Notes: a model not told the origin generated them from the letters alone. Shown: positions 1 through 8,895, counted from the stretch's first letter. The stretch is DNA of 64,000 bases from Brevibacterium casei CIP 102111 (GCF_900169275.1 NZ_FXZC01000001.1:558001-622000), one strand, 5' to 3'. Translations and numbers: made by a program.

Positions 1-2
1 AG

Positions 3-62
3 CTCGGCGTCGATTCGCGAGCGCGGGCGATCCGGGTCGCGGAGGACCTCGGTCTCGTGTGA
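3..62 (+). CDS. C-terminal end of a probable LuxR-type HTH regulator (partial)
   Basis: Only the last 19 codons lie in the window, ending LGVDSRARAIRVAEDLGLV and a TGA stop at 60-62. This tail resembles the recognition helix and C-terminus of LuxR/MalT-type DNA-binding domains, which commonly end in an LGV-SR-A--A-ELGL pattern. The rest of the gene lies upstream of the window, so domain content cannot be checked. A minus-strand reading across the same bases is open as well but looks less protein-like. Confidence 0.4.
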   Translation, partial: LGVDSRARAIRVAEDLGLV

Positions 63-186
63 CGCAGTCCGTGGGGGCAGGTTGCTCGGGCGTTCGGCCC
101 GTGGCGGCATCCCGGCCGAAGCTGCGCCCGCAGGTGGCACGCACCTCGTCCCAACTACGGTCTGTCATGCCGCCGCGCCCCATGGC

Positions 187-822
187 CTACATCCCGAGCC
201 CGTAGTGCTCGGCGAAGGGATCCCAGTCCGGATCGCTGTGGACCTCGAGTTCGACGGTGCGGGCAGCAGTGGTCGCCGCCTCCTCACCGACCAGGCGGGC
301 GATGAGCGCGGCAGTCATGTCCATGCCCGCCGCCACGCCCGACGACGTCCACCGGTCCCGGTCCTCGACCCAGCGGGCGTGCGGCACCCATTCGACGTCC
401 GTCCCCTGCGCCGATGCCCAAGCGAAGGCCCGCTTGTTCGACGTCGCCCGGTACCCCTCGAGCAGCCCGGCCGCTGCGAGCACCGCCGAACCGGTGCACA
501 CCGAGGTGACAACGGGGGCCCGCGACGCCCACGCGGCGATGAGGTCGAGGAAGTCGTGGTCGTCGACGAGTTCTCGCGTTCCGCCTCCGCCGGGCACGAG
601 AACGATGTCGGGAACCGACCCCGATGCCAGGGAGTCGGACAGGGAGTCGGTGGCGACCACCTCGGCGCCCTGACTGCTCCGGACCGGTCCCGGGCTCGCC
701 GCGAGGTAGGTGATGGCGAAGCCGTCGGGGACGACGCTGAGCAGTTCGACGGGACCGAAGACGTCGAGGAGTTCGAAGCCCTCGAAGAGGACGATGCCCA
801 CGGTGCGCGGTGACGGACTCAT
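187..822 (-). CDS. DJ-1/PfpI family protein (isonitrile hydratase-like)
   Basis: This is a 211-residue single-domain cytosolic protein of the DJ-1/PfpI (ThiJ) superfamily. It opens with VGIVLFEGFELLDVFGP, the usual first strand and helix of the family. It has the glycine turn VPGGGGT near residue 77 and the nucleophile elbow SVCTGS, with Cys109 as the likely active cysteine. These features match the isonitrile hydratase (InhA)-like branch, but members differ widely in substrate, so only the fold and the reactive cysteine are secure. It stands alone between a LuxR-like gene end and the SRPBCC gene. Confidence 0.8.
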   Translation of the reverse strand: MSPSPRTVGIVLFEGFELLDVFGPVELLSVVPDGFAITYLAASPGPVRSSQGAEVVATDSLSDSLASGSVPDIVLVPGGGGTRELVDDHDFLDLIAAWASRAPVVTSVCTGSAVLAAAGLLEGYRATSNKRAFAWASAQGTDVEWVPHARWVEDRDRWTSSGVAAGMDMTAALIARLVGEEAATTAARTVELEVHSDPDWDPFAEHYGLGM

Positions 823-910
823 GGGCTCATCGTAGAGCCCGGTGGTGACACGAGATCGTCAACGTCGCGTGCCCTGGCCCGCAGGATCCGCCGACGAATG
901 CCCTCGTCGC

Positions 911-1507
911 TCAGCGACCCGTGCGGTCGAGGAGCCGATCGAAGGTCTCGCACAGCGGCCAGAACTGCTCCCACGGCAGCGGCGTGCCCGCCAGCGACGC
1001 TTCGAAGAAGCTCAGGTGGGTGAGCCAGCCCGTCGCGTAGGAGTCGATGAGGTCGCCGAGGCCCAGGTGACGCAGAGTGAGCACGCTCGGGGCCTTTTCG
1101 TCGCCGCCGTCGGCTGACCGCCCGGAGGTGGACGTGCCGTCGGCTGACGTTCCGGAGGCGGACGTGCCGTCGGCCGACGGGCCCTCCCCACCGAGATCCC
1201 CACCGAGATCGCCGGCGGTGACCGCGACGGCGATTCGACTCGTCGGCTCGTCCGGGAACGACCACGTCAGCTCTGCGGAGTGGCCGTCGATCGCGAGGAC
1301 CTCCGACCGGCACAGGTAGCTGTCGGCATGGTCGACGATGATCTCACCGCCGAGGCGGCTGTCGAAGGTCAGCGGTCGCCCGAGCCACTCGCTGAGAGCG
1401 TCGACGTCCTGCAGATGCGCCCACACAGCGTCGGCGCCGGCCGGCAGTCGCCAGCCGATCGTGAGGCAGTCGGCCGAGCGGTCGGGGTCGATCTGGATCA
1501 CGGGCAT
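911..1507 (-). CDS. SRPBCC (START/Bet v1-like, AHSA1-type) domain protein with a repetitive insertion
   Basis: This 198-residue protein has an AHSA1-like layout. An N-terminal strand is followed by ADAVWAHLQDVDALSEWLG, a mid-section in which LTWSFPDEPTSRIAV forms the beta sheet, and a C-terminal helix GWLTHLSFFEASLAG. The fold binds small hydrophobic ligands; no substrate can be inferred. Residues of about 99-135 form a Gly/Ser/Thr/Asp-rich insertion with repeated SADGT/SASGT units, encoded by a short repeat at about 1105-1200. This probably makes a flexible loop. The ATG has a GGAGT ribosome site 8 bases upstream. Confidence 0.75.
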   Translation of the reverse strand: MPVIQIDPDRSADCLTIGWRLPAGADAVWAHLQDVDALSEWLGRPLTFDSRLGGEIIVDHADSYLCRSEVLAIDGHSAELTWSFPDEPTSRIAVAVTAGDLGGDLGGEGPSADGTSASGTSADGTSTSGRSADGGDEKAPSVLTLRHLGLGDLIDSYATGWLTHLSFFEASLAGTPLPWEQFWPLCETFDRLLDRTGR

Positions 1508-1691
1508 CGTGTGTCACTCCTCGCATCGGGTGGAGGGGTCCCCGTGCCACGGGACCCTGTGCCCACGAGACTAGCCGACCTTCCGGGGCGGCCGGCAGAG
1601 CCTGACGGGGTGGACGGCGACCCGATCACATTCGCGTCACCGTTCCGCGGCGAACGGTCCGCAGCCCGATCCGGCTTGTACCCTGAGCGCT

Positions 1692-2903
1692 ATGGACACC
1701 GCAGAAGAGTTCGCACCGCTGGTCCTCATGGTCGCCGTCGTCTGCGTCTCGCCGCTGCTGGCCAGGCTCACCCGCGGATGGGTGCCCGACACGGTGTGGC
1801 TCCTCCTCGGCGGTCTCCTCATCGGTCCCTCCGTGCTCGGACTCGCCCACCCGTCAGAGAGCCTCGGCCTCCTCTCAGAGATCGGACTCGGCCTCCTCTT
1901 CCTCCTCGCGGGCTTCGAGATCGACCCGCAGGCGATGAAGTCGCGGCAGGGCAGGCTCTCGTGGCTGGTCTGGGCTGTGAGCTTCGCCCTCGCCGTCGGC
2001 TTCTCCGCACTCTTCGCCGGTGATCTCGGATTCTTCGGCTGGGCGGCCATCGGCCTGGCCCTCACCTCGACTGCCCTGGGCACGCTCCTGCCGATCCTCA
2101 CCAGCGCAGGGGTCCTGCGCACCCCCGTGGGAGCGGGCACGATGGTCCACGGCGCCGTCGGCGAGCTCGGCCCCGTGCTCGCCATGGCCCTCCTCCTCTC
2201 GGGACGCAGCTTCTCCCTCAGCGCCCTCATCCTCGTCGCCTTCGTCGTCATCATGGCTCTCACCGTCGTCATCCCCCTCCACCTCGGCAGCCGCATCCCC
2301 TCCCTGCATCGGGCGATGATCGACGGCGCCAGCGGCACCTCCCAACTCGTGCTGCGCACGATCATGCTCGTCCTCATCGCCCTGATGTTCCTCTCCGCCC
2401 TCCTCGACCTCGACGTCGTCCTCGGTGCGTTCATGGCCGGCATGCTCGTCAAGCGGATCGCCCCCGCCGAGGCGGTCGAACGTCTCGAGGTCGGCCTCCA
2501 GACCCTGGGGTTCTCCTTCTTCATCCCCGTCTTCTTCGTCTTCTCGGGGATGGGCATCGCCCTGGCCGCCGTCGCCGAACAGCCCCTCACCCTCCTCTGG
2601 TTCTTCACAGCGATCCTGCTGCTCAGAGGTCTGCCGCTCATGCTCGGCGAGCGCTTCCTCCGCATCACCCCCGGCGTCAGCGGCCTCCGAGAGCAGGCGC
2701 AGGTGGGCCTCTACGGGGCCACGGGACTGCCGATCATCGTCGCCGTGACCTCCCTGGCTGAGAGCTCCGGTCTGCTGACCGCCGACATCGGGTCCCTCCT
2801 CGTCCTCGCCGGCGCGTGCACCGTCCTCGTCTTCCCGGCTCTCGCCGCGGTCCTCCGGTCCACCAGGGCGCCGTCGGAGACGAGCCTCGACGAGACGCGG
2901 TGA
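1692..2903 (+). CDS. Cation:proton antiporter, CPA2 (KefB/NhaP-like) membrane domain
   Basis: This is a 403-residue polytopic membrane protein, strongly hydrophobic from residue 8 to about 390, with roughly 12 membrane segments. Family signs are the early GLLIGPSVLG segment, LGLLFLLAGFEID (a CPA2 hallmark after the first helices), the break-like LALTSTALGTLLPIL, and GAFMAGMLVKR. It lacks the C-terminal TrkA-N/RCK domain of full KefB proteins and ends in a short polar tail. It probably exchanges K+ or Na+ for H+ in the cytoplasmic membrane. A TACCCT element sits 8 bases before the ATG and no ribosome site is seen, so a leaderless transcript is possible. Confidence 0.85.
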   Translation: MDTAEEFAPLVLMVAVVCVSPLLARLTRGWVPDTVWLLLGGLLIGPSVLGLAHPSESLGLLSEIGLGLLFLLAGFEIDPQAMKSRQGRLSWLVWAVSFALAVGFSALFAGDLGFFGWAAIGLALTSTALGTLLPILTSAGVLRTPVGAGTMVHGAVGELGPVLAMALLLSGRSFSLSALILVAFVVIMALTVVIPLHLGSRIPSLHRAMIDGASGTSQLVLRTIMLVLIALMFLSALLDLDVVLGAFMAGMLVKRIAPAEAVERLEVGLQTLGFSFFIPVFFVFSGMGIALAAVAEQPLTLLWFFTAILLLRGLPLMLGERFLRITPGVSGLREQAQVGLYGATGLPIIVAVTSLAESSGLLTADIGSLLVLAGACTVLVFPALAAVLRSTRAPSETSLDETR

Positions 2904-3153
2904 ACGGGGAGACACGGGTGAGGGCGCGTGAGCGCTGCGGCGAACCGTCCGCGACGCGGGTCTGAACTTCTCGTGTCGGATAGTTGTAAGTTAAATAACT
3001 GATAGGTAACTGTCGCGCGCGTCCTTCCTGGTGACAGCGTTCCGTCTCAGTCGGTGAGGCCGTGGGATTCACGATCTGAGGCTCCGGAGGCTGTTGCCGT
3101 CCATGTCCGGGAGGTAGGCTCGGCGGTGCATGAGACCACAGACGGAGGCAGAG
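2904..3153. promoter_or_regulatory. AT-rich promoter region with inverted repeats ahead of the serine hydrolase gene
   Basis: This 250-base gap holds the only AT-rich patch in the area, at about 2979-3012. It includes the inverted repeat AGTTAAATAACT at 2989-3000 (arms AGTTA/TAACT), followed by a second TAACT at about 3007-3011. The patch could be a promoter with an operator for a dimeric regulator such as a TetR or MarR protein. Which regulator binds is unknown. Confidence 0.35.
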
Positions 3154-4965
3154 ATGGCGGATATGAAGAAGGTGCTCCACAGCCTGACTCATAACCCCGC
3201 CACCCGACGCATCGGGGCGCTGTCGGGCAACACCAAGGGCATCGACGGCGACGAGAAGTCCGATGCCGAGCGCACGCAGGCCACCGACTCCTCGGCGGGC
3301 GAAGGCACGGACCGCGGAGGCAGCGGCGATCGCGGCGAGCAGGGCTCGGACGGCCCGGACCGTTCGCACGGTACGGACCGCCTCGGCGAGGATCCCACCG
3401 GCGATGACGCGGCCGGTTCCGGTTCCGGTGCGGCGGGACCCGGCGGACCCGGGAAGCGGCCGCTGCCCCACGTCGGCGAACTCACCTCGGCGAGCGAAGA
3501 GGCGATCGTCGACCCGTCCGAGGCGATCCTCGAGAGCATCGACCTCGACTCCTGGAAGTGGCCGGAGTACTTCGCCTTCGCGCTCACCCGGATGGAGGAG
3601 ATCTTCCCCAGCGCCGGAATCCCACGCGGCATCGGCTCCGTGTGCGAGTACATCTCGCAGGACAACGACTTCCGGTCGCTGACGATCGATGCGAAGAAGT
3701 GGACCGCGGCAGACGACGAAGGCTGGACGACCGTCGGCGACGTCCTCGCCAACACCTTCACCGACGCCTGGCTCGTCACCCGCGGCGGGGTCGCGATCGC
3801 CGAGGAGTACGCGTGGCCGATGAAGCCGGCCCGCCGCCACATGCTCTTCTCCGTGAGCAAGTCCATCGTCTCGATCGTCGTCGGCGCGCTCGCCGATGCG
3901 GGACTGCTCCGCGTCGACGACCTCGTCACCACCCACGTTCCCGCGCTCGGCAAGAGCGGCTATGCCGGGGCCACGATCCGCGACCTCCTCGATATGCGCT
4001 CGGGCGTGAAGTTCTCCGAGGAGTACCTCGAGGACGGCTCGGAGATCCGCAGGCTCTTCGAAGCCGTCGACTTCGCACCCCGGACGCCCACCTCGGCGCA
4101 CGGGATCAAGGACTTCCTCACCGGGCTGACGAGCGAACGCGACCACGGGTCCTCCTTCGTCTACCGCAGCTGTGAGACCGACGTGCTCGCCTGGGTGTGC
4201 GAGAACGTCGTCGGACGCCCGTTCGCTGTCGTCGCCAGCGAATTCGTGTGGTCGCGCATCGGTGCCGCCCACGCGGCGCAGGTCTGTCAGGACCGATGGG
4301 GCGGCTCGATCGCCGACGGCGCCATCAGCACAACCCTGCGCGACCTCGGTCGCTTCGGCGAGATGATCGCCCGCGGCGGGGTCAACGCCGACGGCACCCG
4401 CGTCGTCTCCGAGGCCTGGGTCGACGACATCTTCGCAGGCGGTCCTGACTCGGCGCAGGTCTTCGCCGAATCCGCCTCCGGCCAGTCGTATCCCGGCGGG
4501 ATGTACCGGAGCCAGTTCTGGGTGCCCTCGGCCAGTCGGGACGTCGTCATCGGCATCGGCATCCACGGGCAGATGCTCTACGTCGACCGTGCCACGCAGA
4601 CCGTGGGCGTCAAGCTCTCCTCCGATCCGGAACCCGTGTCCCTGGCCGCCCAGCACGGCACCCTGGCGATGTTCGAAGCCATCACCGAGGCTGTCCCCGC
4701 CGAGGTGGTCCCCCCGACCCCATCGGCGCTGCCCGAGAAGGCGGTGACCCCCGGGCCGCTCACCGGTGCCGCCGAGGCGCGGACCGTGGCGGCCGGTGTT
4801 CCCGGCATCGCCGGGGCTGCGGCGACCCCTCCGGCAGGGGCCGGGTCGGGAGCCGCCGCACCCGTCGGACTCCACGCCGGGACCGTAGGCAGCGGTCTCG
4901 TCGCAGGCGGGGGAATCGGCGTGGCAACCCTGCCGGGAATCGTCCCCGGCAGCTACGCGTACTGA
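3154..4965 (+). CDS. Serine hydrolase of the beta-lactamase / 6-aminohexanoate-dimer hydrolase (NylB-like) family
   Basis: The start at ATG 3154 is preferred over an in-frame ATG at 3130 because GGAGG lies just ahead of it, giving 603 residues. Residues 1 to about 100 are charged and low in complexity. The catalytic domain (about 105-505) has FSVSKS, with Ser233 and Lys236 forming the S-x-x-K pair. It also has an FVYRSCETDVLAW segment that resembles the NylB/EstB tyrosine motif, where the chain is recruited into a hydrolase of amides or esters. The last 90 residues are Ala/Gly/Pro-rich. No signal peptide is seen, so it is probably cytosolic. Substrate unknown. Confidence 0.75.
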   Translation: MADMKKVLHSLTHNPATRRIGALSGNTKGIDGDEKSDAERTQATDSSAGEGTDRGGSGDRGEQGSDGPDRSHGTDRLGEDPTGDDAAGSGSGAAGPGGPGKRPLPHVGELTSASEEAIVDPSEAILESIDLDSWKWPEYFAFALTRMEEIFPSAGIPRGIGSVCEYISQDNDFRSLTIDAKKWTAADDEGWTTVGDVLANTFTDAWLVTRGGVAIAEEYAWPMKPARRHMLFSVSKSIVSIVVGALADAGLLRVDDLVTTHVPALGKSGYAGATIRDLLDMRSGVKFSEEYLEDGSEIRRLFEAVDFAPRTPTSAHGIKDFLTGLTSERDHGSSFVYRSCETDVLAWVCENVVGRPFAVVASEFVWSRIGAAHAAQVCQDRWGGSIADGAISTTLRDLGRFGEMIARGGVNADGTRVVSEAWVDDIFAGGPDSAQVFAESASGQSYPGGMYRSQFWVPSASRDVVIGIGIHGQMLYVDRATQTVGVKLSSDPEPVSLAAQHGTLAMFEAITEAVPAEVVPPTPSALPEKAVTPGPLTGAAEARTVAAGVPGIAGAAATPPAGAGSGAAAPVGLHAGTVGSGLVAGGGIGVATLPGIVPGSYAY

Positions 4966-5135
4966 CTGCGCGCACGGGCGAAGGCGACCGCGGCCGAACG
5001 CACGGCGACGACGGAGACCGAGTTCGCCCCGGCGCGAGCCGTGGCCCCCAGCCCGACCCCCGCCGGGGTTCCCGGTCCGACGCCTGCCGGGGTTACGCCG
5101 ACAGGCCCAGGTGAGTGCCTAGACTGGAGGGCACG

Positions 5136-6164
5136 ATGACTGCCGACGCACTGCTGCCCTCAGCACGGCGCACCCCGCGCCCGAAACCTCACCGCATGGC
5201 CGTGCTCGCGCTCGCGGGGGTCTCGGCGATCGACCTCGGCGTCCCGGTGCAGGTCTTCGGCGCCGAGTCGAACAGCGTCGGCCAGGTGCCCGGGACGGCG
5301 ACGACCGCCGGTGGCTGGCCCTACTCGGTGACCGTGTGCGGGGTCGAACCCGGAACGGTCACCGGAGCCGACGGACTCTCCTTCGCCGTCGACCACGGGC
5401 TCGAGGCGCTCGCCGAGGCCGACACGATTCTCATCCCCGGGGCCTCCTCGGCGGTCGCAGGGGAGGCCCCGGCCGCTGTCATCGGCGGACTCCTCACCGC
5501 CTTCGAGCGGGGCGCGCGGATCGCAGCATTGTCGACGGGCACCTTCGTCCTTGCGCGCACGGGTCTCCTCGACGGCCGTCGGGCGACGACCCACTGGTCG
5601 ACGGCGCAGGCGCTCGCCCGCCGCTATCCGACGATCGACGTCGACGAGAACGTCCTCTTCATCGACGAAGGTCAGCTGCTCACCTCGGCGGGGGCCGCCT
5701 CGGCGATCGACCTCTGTCTCCATCTCATCCGGCGCGACCACGGCGTGGGCCTGTCCAACCAGGTCGCCCGCCGCCTCGTCGCCGCCGCCTATCGGAGTGC
5801 CGGGCAGGCACAGTATGTGCCCCGCAGCGTTCCCGAGCCCCTCGGCGACGTCTTCGCCGACACCCGGCAGTGGGCGCTGCAGCACATCGGGGAGGAGCTC
5901 ACCCTCGGCCAGCTCGCCGCGAACGCCGGAGTCTCGGTGCGCACATTCTCCCGGCGCTTCGTCGAGGACACCGGGTACACCCCGATGCAGTGGGTGCTCC
6001 GCGCCCGCGTCGACCTCGCCCGGGAGCTGCTGGAGAACACCGACCTGGGGATCGAGCAGATCGCCGACCAGGTGGGGCTCGGCACCGGGGCGAACCTGCG
6101 GATGCACTTCCAGCGCATCCTCTCAATCTCCCCGAACGAGTACCGGCACACGTTCTCGGGCTGA
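5136..6164 (+). CDS. GlxA-type transcriptional regulator (DJ-1/PfpI domain plus AraC helix-turn-helix)
   Basis: The ATG at 5136 with GGAGG 5 bases upstream is favoured over a GTG at 5115, giving 342 residues. Residues of about 15-190 are a DJ-1/PfpI-like domain. Its usual nucleophile elbow is occupied by ALSTGTFVLA, without a cysteine, as in regulators where the domain senses rather than catalyses. Residues of about 235-340 are a double AraC helix-turn-helix, with GEELTLGQLAANAGVSVRTF as the first and LGIEQIADQVGLG as the second. It faces gap, but no functional link is evident. Regulated genes are unknown. Confidence 0.88.
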   Translation: MTADALLPSARRTPRPKPHRMAVLALAGVSAIDLGVPVQVFGAESNSVGQVPGTATTAGGWPYSVTVCGVEPGTVTGADGLSFAVDHGLEALAEADTILIPGASSAVAGEAPAAVIGGLLTAFERGARIAALSTGTFVLARTGLLDGRRATTHWSTAQALARRYPTIDVDENVLFIDEGQLLTSAGAASAIDLCLHLIRRDHGVGLSNQVARRLVAAAYRSAGQAQYVPRSVPEPLGDVFADTRQWALQHIGEELTLGQLAANAGVSVRTFSRRFVEDTGYTPMQWVLRARVDLARELLENTDLGIEQIADQVGLGTGANLRMHFQRILSISPNEYRHTFSG

Positions 6165-6329
6165 GACACAGCTTCTCCTGGTGAGAGCAGGTGTGGCCGG
6201 AAACTTTCGCTTTGTGGCAATAAGACTGGCGAGAACCTTTCGCAGGTTGTCGTGCTGGCCACTGTTGTCGGGTCGTCGCGCTGGGGATCATGGTGATGTA
6301 CCGGTTATCAGACCTCCCAAGGAGAGACA

Positions 6330-7325
6330 TTGACCCGCATCGCCATCAACGGATTCGGTCGCATCGGTCGCGCCACCCTGCGCGCGCTCAGCGAGCGCAA
6401 CAGCGAGATCGACGTCGTCGCGATCAACGACCTCGGTGACGTCGAGGAGCTCGCTCGTCTCCTCAAGTTCGACACCACCCTCGGACGCTTCCCCGGAACC
6501 GTCGAGGCCACCGGCGACAGCATCGTCGTCAACGGCCACTCGATCCGCGTCTTCGCCGAGAAGGACCCGGCCCAGCTGCCGTGGGGCGACCTCGACATCG
6601 ACGTCGTCCTCGAGTCCACCGGCCGCTTCACCAAGGCGGACAAGGCCCGCGCACACATCGACGCCGGAGCGAAGAAGGTCCTCGTCAGCGCCCCCTCGAA
6701 GGGTGCGGACGTCACCCTGGCCTACGGTGTCAACACCGATGCCTACACCCCCGAGGCGACGATCATCTCCAATGCCTCGTGCACGACGAACGCGCTCGCC
6801 CCGCTCGCGAAGGTCCTCGACGACCTCGCCGGAATCGAGCACGGCTTCATGACCACCGTCCACGCCTACACCGGCGACCAGAACCTCCAGGACGGCCCGC
6901 ACAAGGATCCGCGTCGGGCGCGCGCCGCGGCGGCGAACATCATCCCGACCTCGACCGGCGCGGCGAAGGCCATCGGACTCGTGCTTCCGGGCCTCGACGG
7001 CAAGCTCAGCGGCGACGCGATGCGCGTGCCGGTTCCGGTCGGCTCGATCGTCGAGCTCAACACGACGGTCTCCCGCGACGTCACCCGCGACGAGGTGCTC
7101 GCCGCCTACCGCGAGGCCGCCGACGGACCGCTCAACGGCATCCTCGACTACGAGGAGGAGCCCGTGGTCTCCTCCGACATCGTCGGGCAGCCCGCGTCGT
7201 CGATCTTCGACGCCGAACTCACCCGCGTCGACGGCCGCAACGTCAAGGTCGTCGCCTGGTACGACAACGAGTGGGGCTTCTCCAACCGCGTCGTCGACAA
7301 CCTCGAACTCATCGGCCGCAGCTGA
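6330..7325 (+). CDS. gap: Glyceraldehyde-3-phosphate dehydrogenase, type I
   Basis: This glycolytic enzyme oxidises glyceraldehyde 3-phosphate with NAD+ and phosphate to 1,3-bisphosphoglycerate. At 331 residues it has the normal family length. The N-terminal Rossmann motif INGFGRIGR is intact. The catalytic Cys151 sits in SNASCTTN, with His178 in TTVHAYTGDQ and the C-terminal VVAWYDNEWGFSNR signature. The start is TTG, supported by AAGGAGAG 5-12 bases upstream and by the exact N-terminus of the family. The gene is monocistronic and is followed by a tandem repeat and two strong hairpins rather than by pgk, so it is unlinked from pgk and tpi here. Confidence 0.97.
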   Translation: MTRIAINGFGRIGRATLRALSERNSEIDVVAINDLGDVEELARLLKFDTTLGRFPGTVEATGDSIVVNGHSIRVFAEKDPAQLPWGDLDIDVVLESTGRFTKADKARAHIDAGAKKVLVSAPSKGADVTLAYGVNTDAYTPEATIISNASCTTNALAPLAKVLDDLAGIEHGFMTTVHAYTGDQNLQDGPHKDPRRARAAAANIIPTSTGAAKAIGLVLPGLDGKLSGDAMRVPVPVGSIVELNTTVSRDVTRDEVLAAYREAADGPLNGILDYEEEPVVSSDIVGQPASSIFDAELTRVDGRNVKVVAWYDNEWGFSNRVVDNLELIGRS

Positions 7326-7330
7326 GGCCG

Positions 7331-7369
7331 GCGGCTGAGTTCAGCGGCTGAGCTCAGCCTCTGAGTTCA
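7331..7369. repeat. Three tandem 13-nt repeats just after gap
   Basis: Units GCGGCTGAGTTCA (7331-7343), GCGGCTGAGCTCA (7344-7356) and GCCTCTGAGTTCA (7357-7369) start 5 bases after the gap stop codon. The central part contains the perfect 12-base palindrome GCTGAGCTCAGC. They lie between the stop and the terminator hairpins. Function is unknown; they may have arisen by slippage. Confidence 0.8.
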
Positions 7370-7389
7370 GCGGCGCCTGAGCTCGAATC

Positions 7390-7432
7390 GCACTGCGGGG
7401 CGTCCCTCATCGAGAGGGGCGCCCCGCAGTGC
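7390..7432 (+). terminator. Terminator-like hairpin after gap
   Basis: The arms GCACTGCGGGGCG (7390-7402) and CGCCCCGCAGTGC (7420-7432) are a perfect 13-bp inverted repeat. The 17-base loop contains a further CCCTC/GAGGG stem. There is no T-run, which is common in high-GC actinobacteria. It can serve gap from the plus strand. Confidence 0.8.
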
Positions 7433-7442
7433 ATTCACCGGT

Positions 7443-7484
7443 CGCAGGCGGCGTGTTCGGGGTGTGCCGAACACGCCGCCTGCG
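7443..7484 (-). terminator. Second perfect hairpin, downstream of the minus-strand small regulator
   Basis: The arms CGCAGGCGGCGTGTTCGG (7443-7460) and CCGAACACGCCGCCTGCG (7467-7484) are an 18-bp perfect inverted repeat with a 6-base loop. It lies 5 bases beyond the stop of the minus-strand gene at 7490 and just after the gap hairpin. Each convergent gene therefore has its own structure, and both are symmetrical enough to work in either direction. Confidence 0.8.
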
Positions 7485-7489
7485 TGGAA

Positions 7490-7807
7490 TCAGACGTCGT
7501 CGGCGCCGGTCGTCCCGCCTTCGTTCTCCCAGCGCTCGACGGCGCGGACCTTGAGCCGATTGAATCGCAGGCGCACGCCGTATCCGCCGTCATCGCCGTC
7601 GGGGATGAAGTGGGCGCCGTAGTGCTCGAGAGCGTGGACGAGTCGACGCTCCTGTTCCGAGGTGAGGTCGTCGCGGCACTTCTCGTAGTCCTTGAGGTCG
7701 GCCTTGTCGATCTCCGCCTGCGCGGCGACATCGGCCGCCGAGACCTGGCAGAGGATCCGTGCCGCGCGGGCCAGGGGCCCGTCGATGATCATCGCTTCGC
7801 TGTTCAT
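7490..7807 (-). CDS. Small helix-turn-helix-like (XRE-type) protein
   Basis: This 105-residue protein has an N-terminal half of helices, ARAARILCQVSAADVAAQAE, followed by IDKADLKDYEKCRDDLTSEQ. This reads like a divergent Cro/C1-type helix-turn-helix in which the usual glycine turn is not clear. The C-terminal half (HYGAHFIPDGDDGGYGVRLR) looks like a beta hairpin and resembles the tail of small actinobacterial XRE-like proteins that follow the pattern LE--G--FI---G-GYGVRL. A role as a small DNA-binding regulator is an inference from fold. It is transcribed alone, convergent with gap. Confidence 0.6.
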   Translation of the reverse strand: MNSEAMIIDGPLARAARILCQVSAADVAAQAEIDKADLKDYEKCRDDLTSEQERRLVHALEHYGAHFIPDGDDGGYGVRLRFNRLKVRAVERWENEGGTTGADDV

Positions 7808-8028
7808 GGCTCAACACTGCCAGACCGATGTTGCACGTGCCAAGACGCGCTGTCAGTTCCCTCTCGGCGACGATTGCGGAACGCCATCGGCGTTTTTCGC
7901 CGATCGCCGTTCGAATCCACTCCGATCATCTCGTGTCAGTGCCGAGGATTACGCTCGTCGTCACCCTCCCGGCCACCAGGCCGGGGAACCCGCATCGCGA
8001 AGGCGATGCACGACGAAAGGTCAGACCG

Positions 8029-8883
8029 ATGGAGATCACGACCGACGGAGTCGACCGGCTGGTGCGCCGCTGCCGAGCCCTCGTCGCGGACGAGGAGCGC
8101 CCGCACCCGATCAGCCACCCCGAGAGTCTCGCGCTGTGCATCATCGATGCGATCTACGCGACCGGCTCCCACCCCACAGCCGTCGCCAATGTCCTCGACC
8201 GATACGTGTCGAGGCACGGGTACCGGGACGGGGCGAAAGCGCTGCGGTATTCGATCGCGGCCGCCGGAGGCGCGAAGACGTGGGCGGAGACCGTCGCCTG
8301 CAACCGCAAACCCGCCAACACCCATCCCGGCGCCCCACTCAAGGCCGAGGTCGTCGACCGGGCGACCCGGCTCATGGCCGATCTCGACATCGACACCGTG
8401 CCCGATCTGCTCTCGGCGATCGGGCCCGACGTCCGCGAGAACCCGGTCGCCGAGGGATGGACGGCGCTGCCGAGTCAGCACTCGGCGGTGACCTACTTCC
8501 ACCTCCTCTCCCTCGCCGGCTCCGATCATTTCGAGCCCGATCGGGTCGTCCTCCGGTATCTCGGTGAGACCGTCCGCGCCGGCGCCGACGGTGCCGATGG
8601 GTCGCGCACGGTGGAAGCCGTTGCCGACGCCGAGGTGGTGGCCGAGCCGATCGGTGACCATGGCGGCGGCGAGGCTGGAGGTGAGAGGGAGGGCAGAGGC
8701 GACACGGAGACGCTGACCCCGGACGTCGCCCGGGGCCTCATCGACATGGCGGCACCCGTCCTCCGCCTCGATGCCGCGGATCTCGCCAGGCTCGTCTGGC
8801 AGGCCGCCCATCGCAGGATCATGCCGGGCGGGATCGGCCGTCAGGACGACGAGGAGCCGGTGCTCAGCGCACGAGCCGGCTGA
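8029..8883 (+). CDS. Conserved hypothetical actinobacterial protein
   Basis: The start at ATG 8029 (AAAGG upstream) gives 284 residues. I do not recognise the family. The N-terminal 180 residues are helical, with conserved-looking stretches CIIDAIYATGSHPTAVANVL and AETVACNRKPANTHPGAPLKA. These recall uncharacterised actinobacterial proteins with a helical, possibly HhH-like fold, but no catalytic motif is visible. Residues of about 185-235 are an acidic and glycine-rich linker. The end, AADLARLVWQAAHR, is again helical. There is no signal peptide or membrane segment. It is convergent with the VTT gene and separated from it by only 12 bases. Confidence 0.6.
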   Translation: MEITTDGVDRLVRRCRALVADEERPHPISHPESLALCIIDAIYATGSHPTAVANVLDRYVSRHGYRDGAKALRYSIAAAGGAKTWAETVACNRKPANTHPGAPLKAEVVDRATRLMADLDIDTVPDLLSAIGPDVRENPVAEGWTALPSQHSAVTYFHLLSLAGSDHFEPDRVVLRYLGETVRAGADGADGSRTVEAVADAEVVAEPIGDHGGGEAGGEREGRGDTETLTPDVARGLIDMAAPVLRLDAADLARLVWQAAHRRIMPGGIGRQDDEEPVLSARAG

Positions 8884-8895
8884 TGGCCGCCGCTG

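Noticed and set aside
1-165. Minus-strand frame starting MTDRSWDEV at the left edge
   Set aside because: It stays open to the edge but looks like a GC-rich artefact, and the plus-strand end resembles a LuxR C-terminus. It cannot be decided without upstream sequence.
1875-2915. Long minus-strand open reading frame (346 codons) across the antiporter gene
   Set aside because: It is a highly acidic, low-complexity shadow of a membrane-protein gene with strong plus-strand family motifs. GC-rich DNA keeps the opposite frame open.
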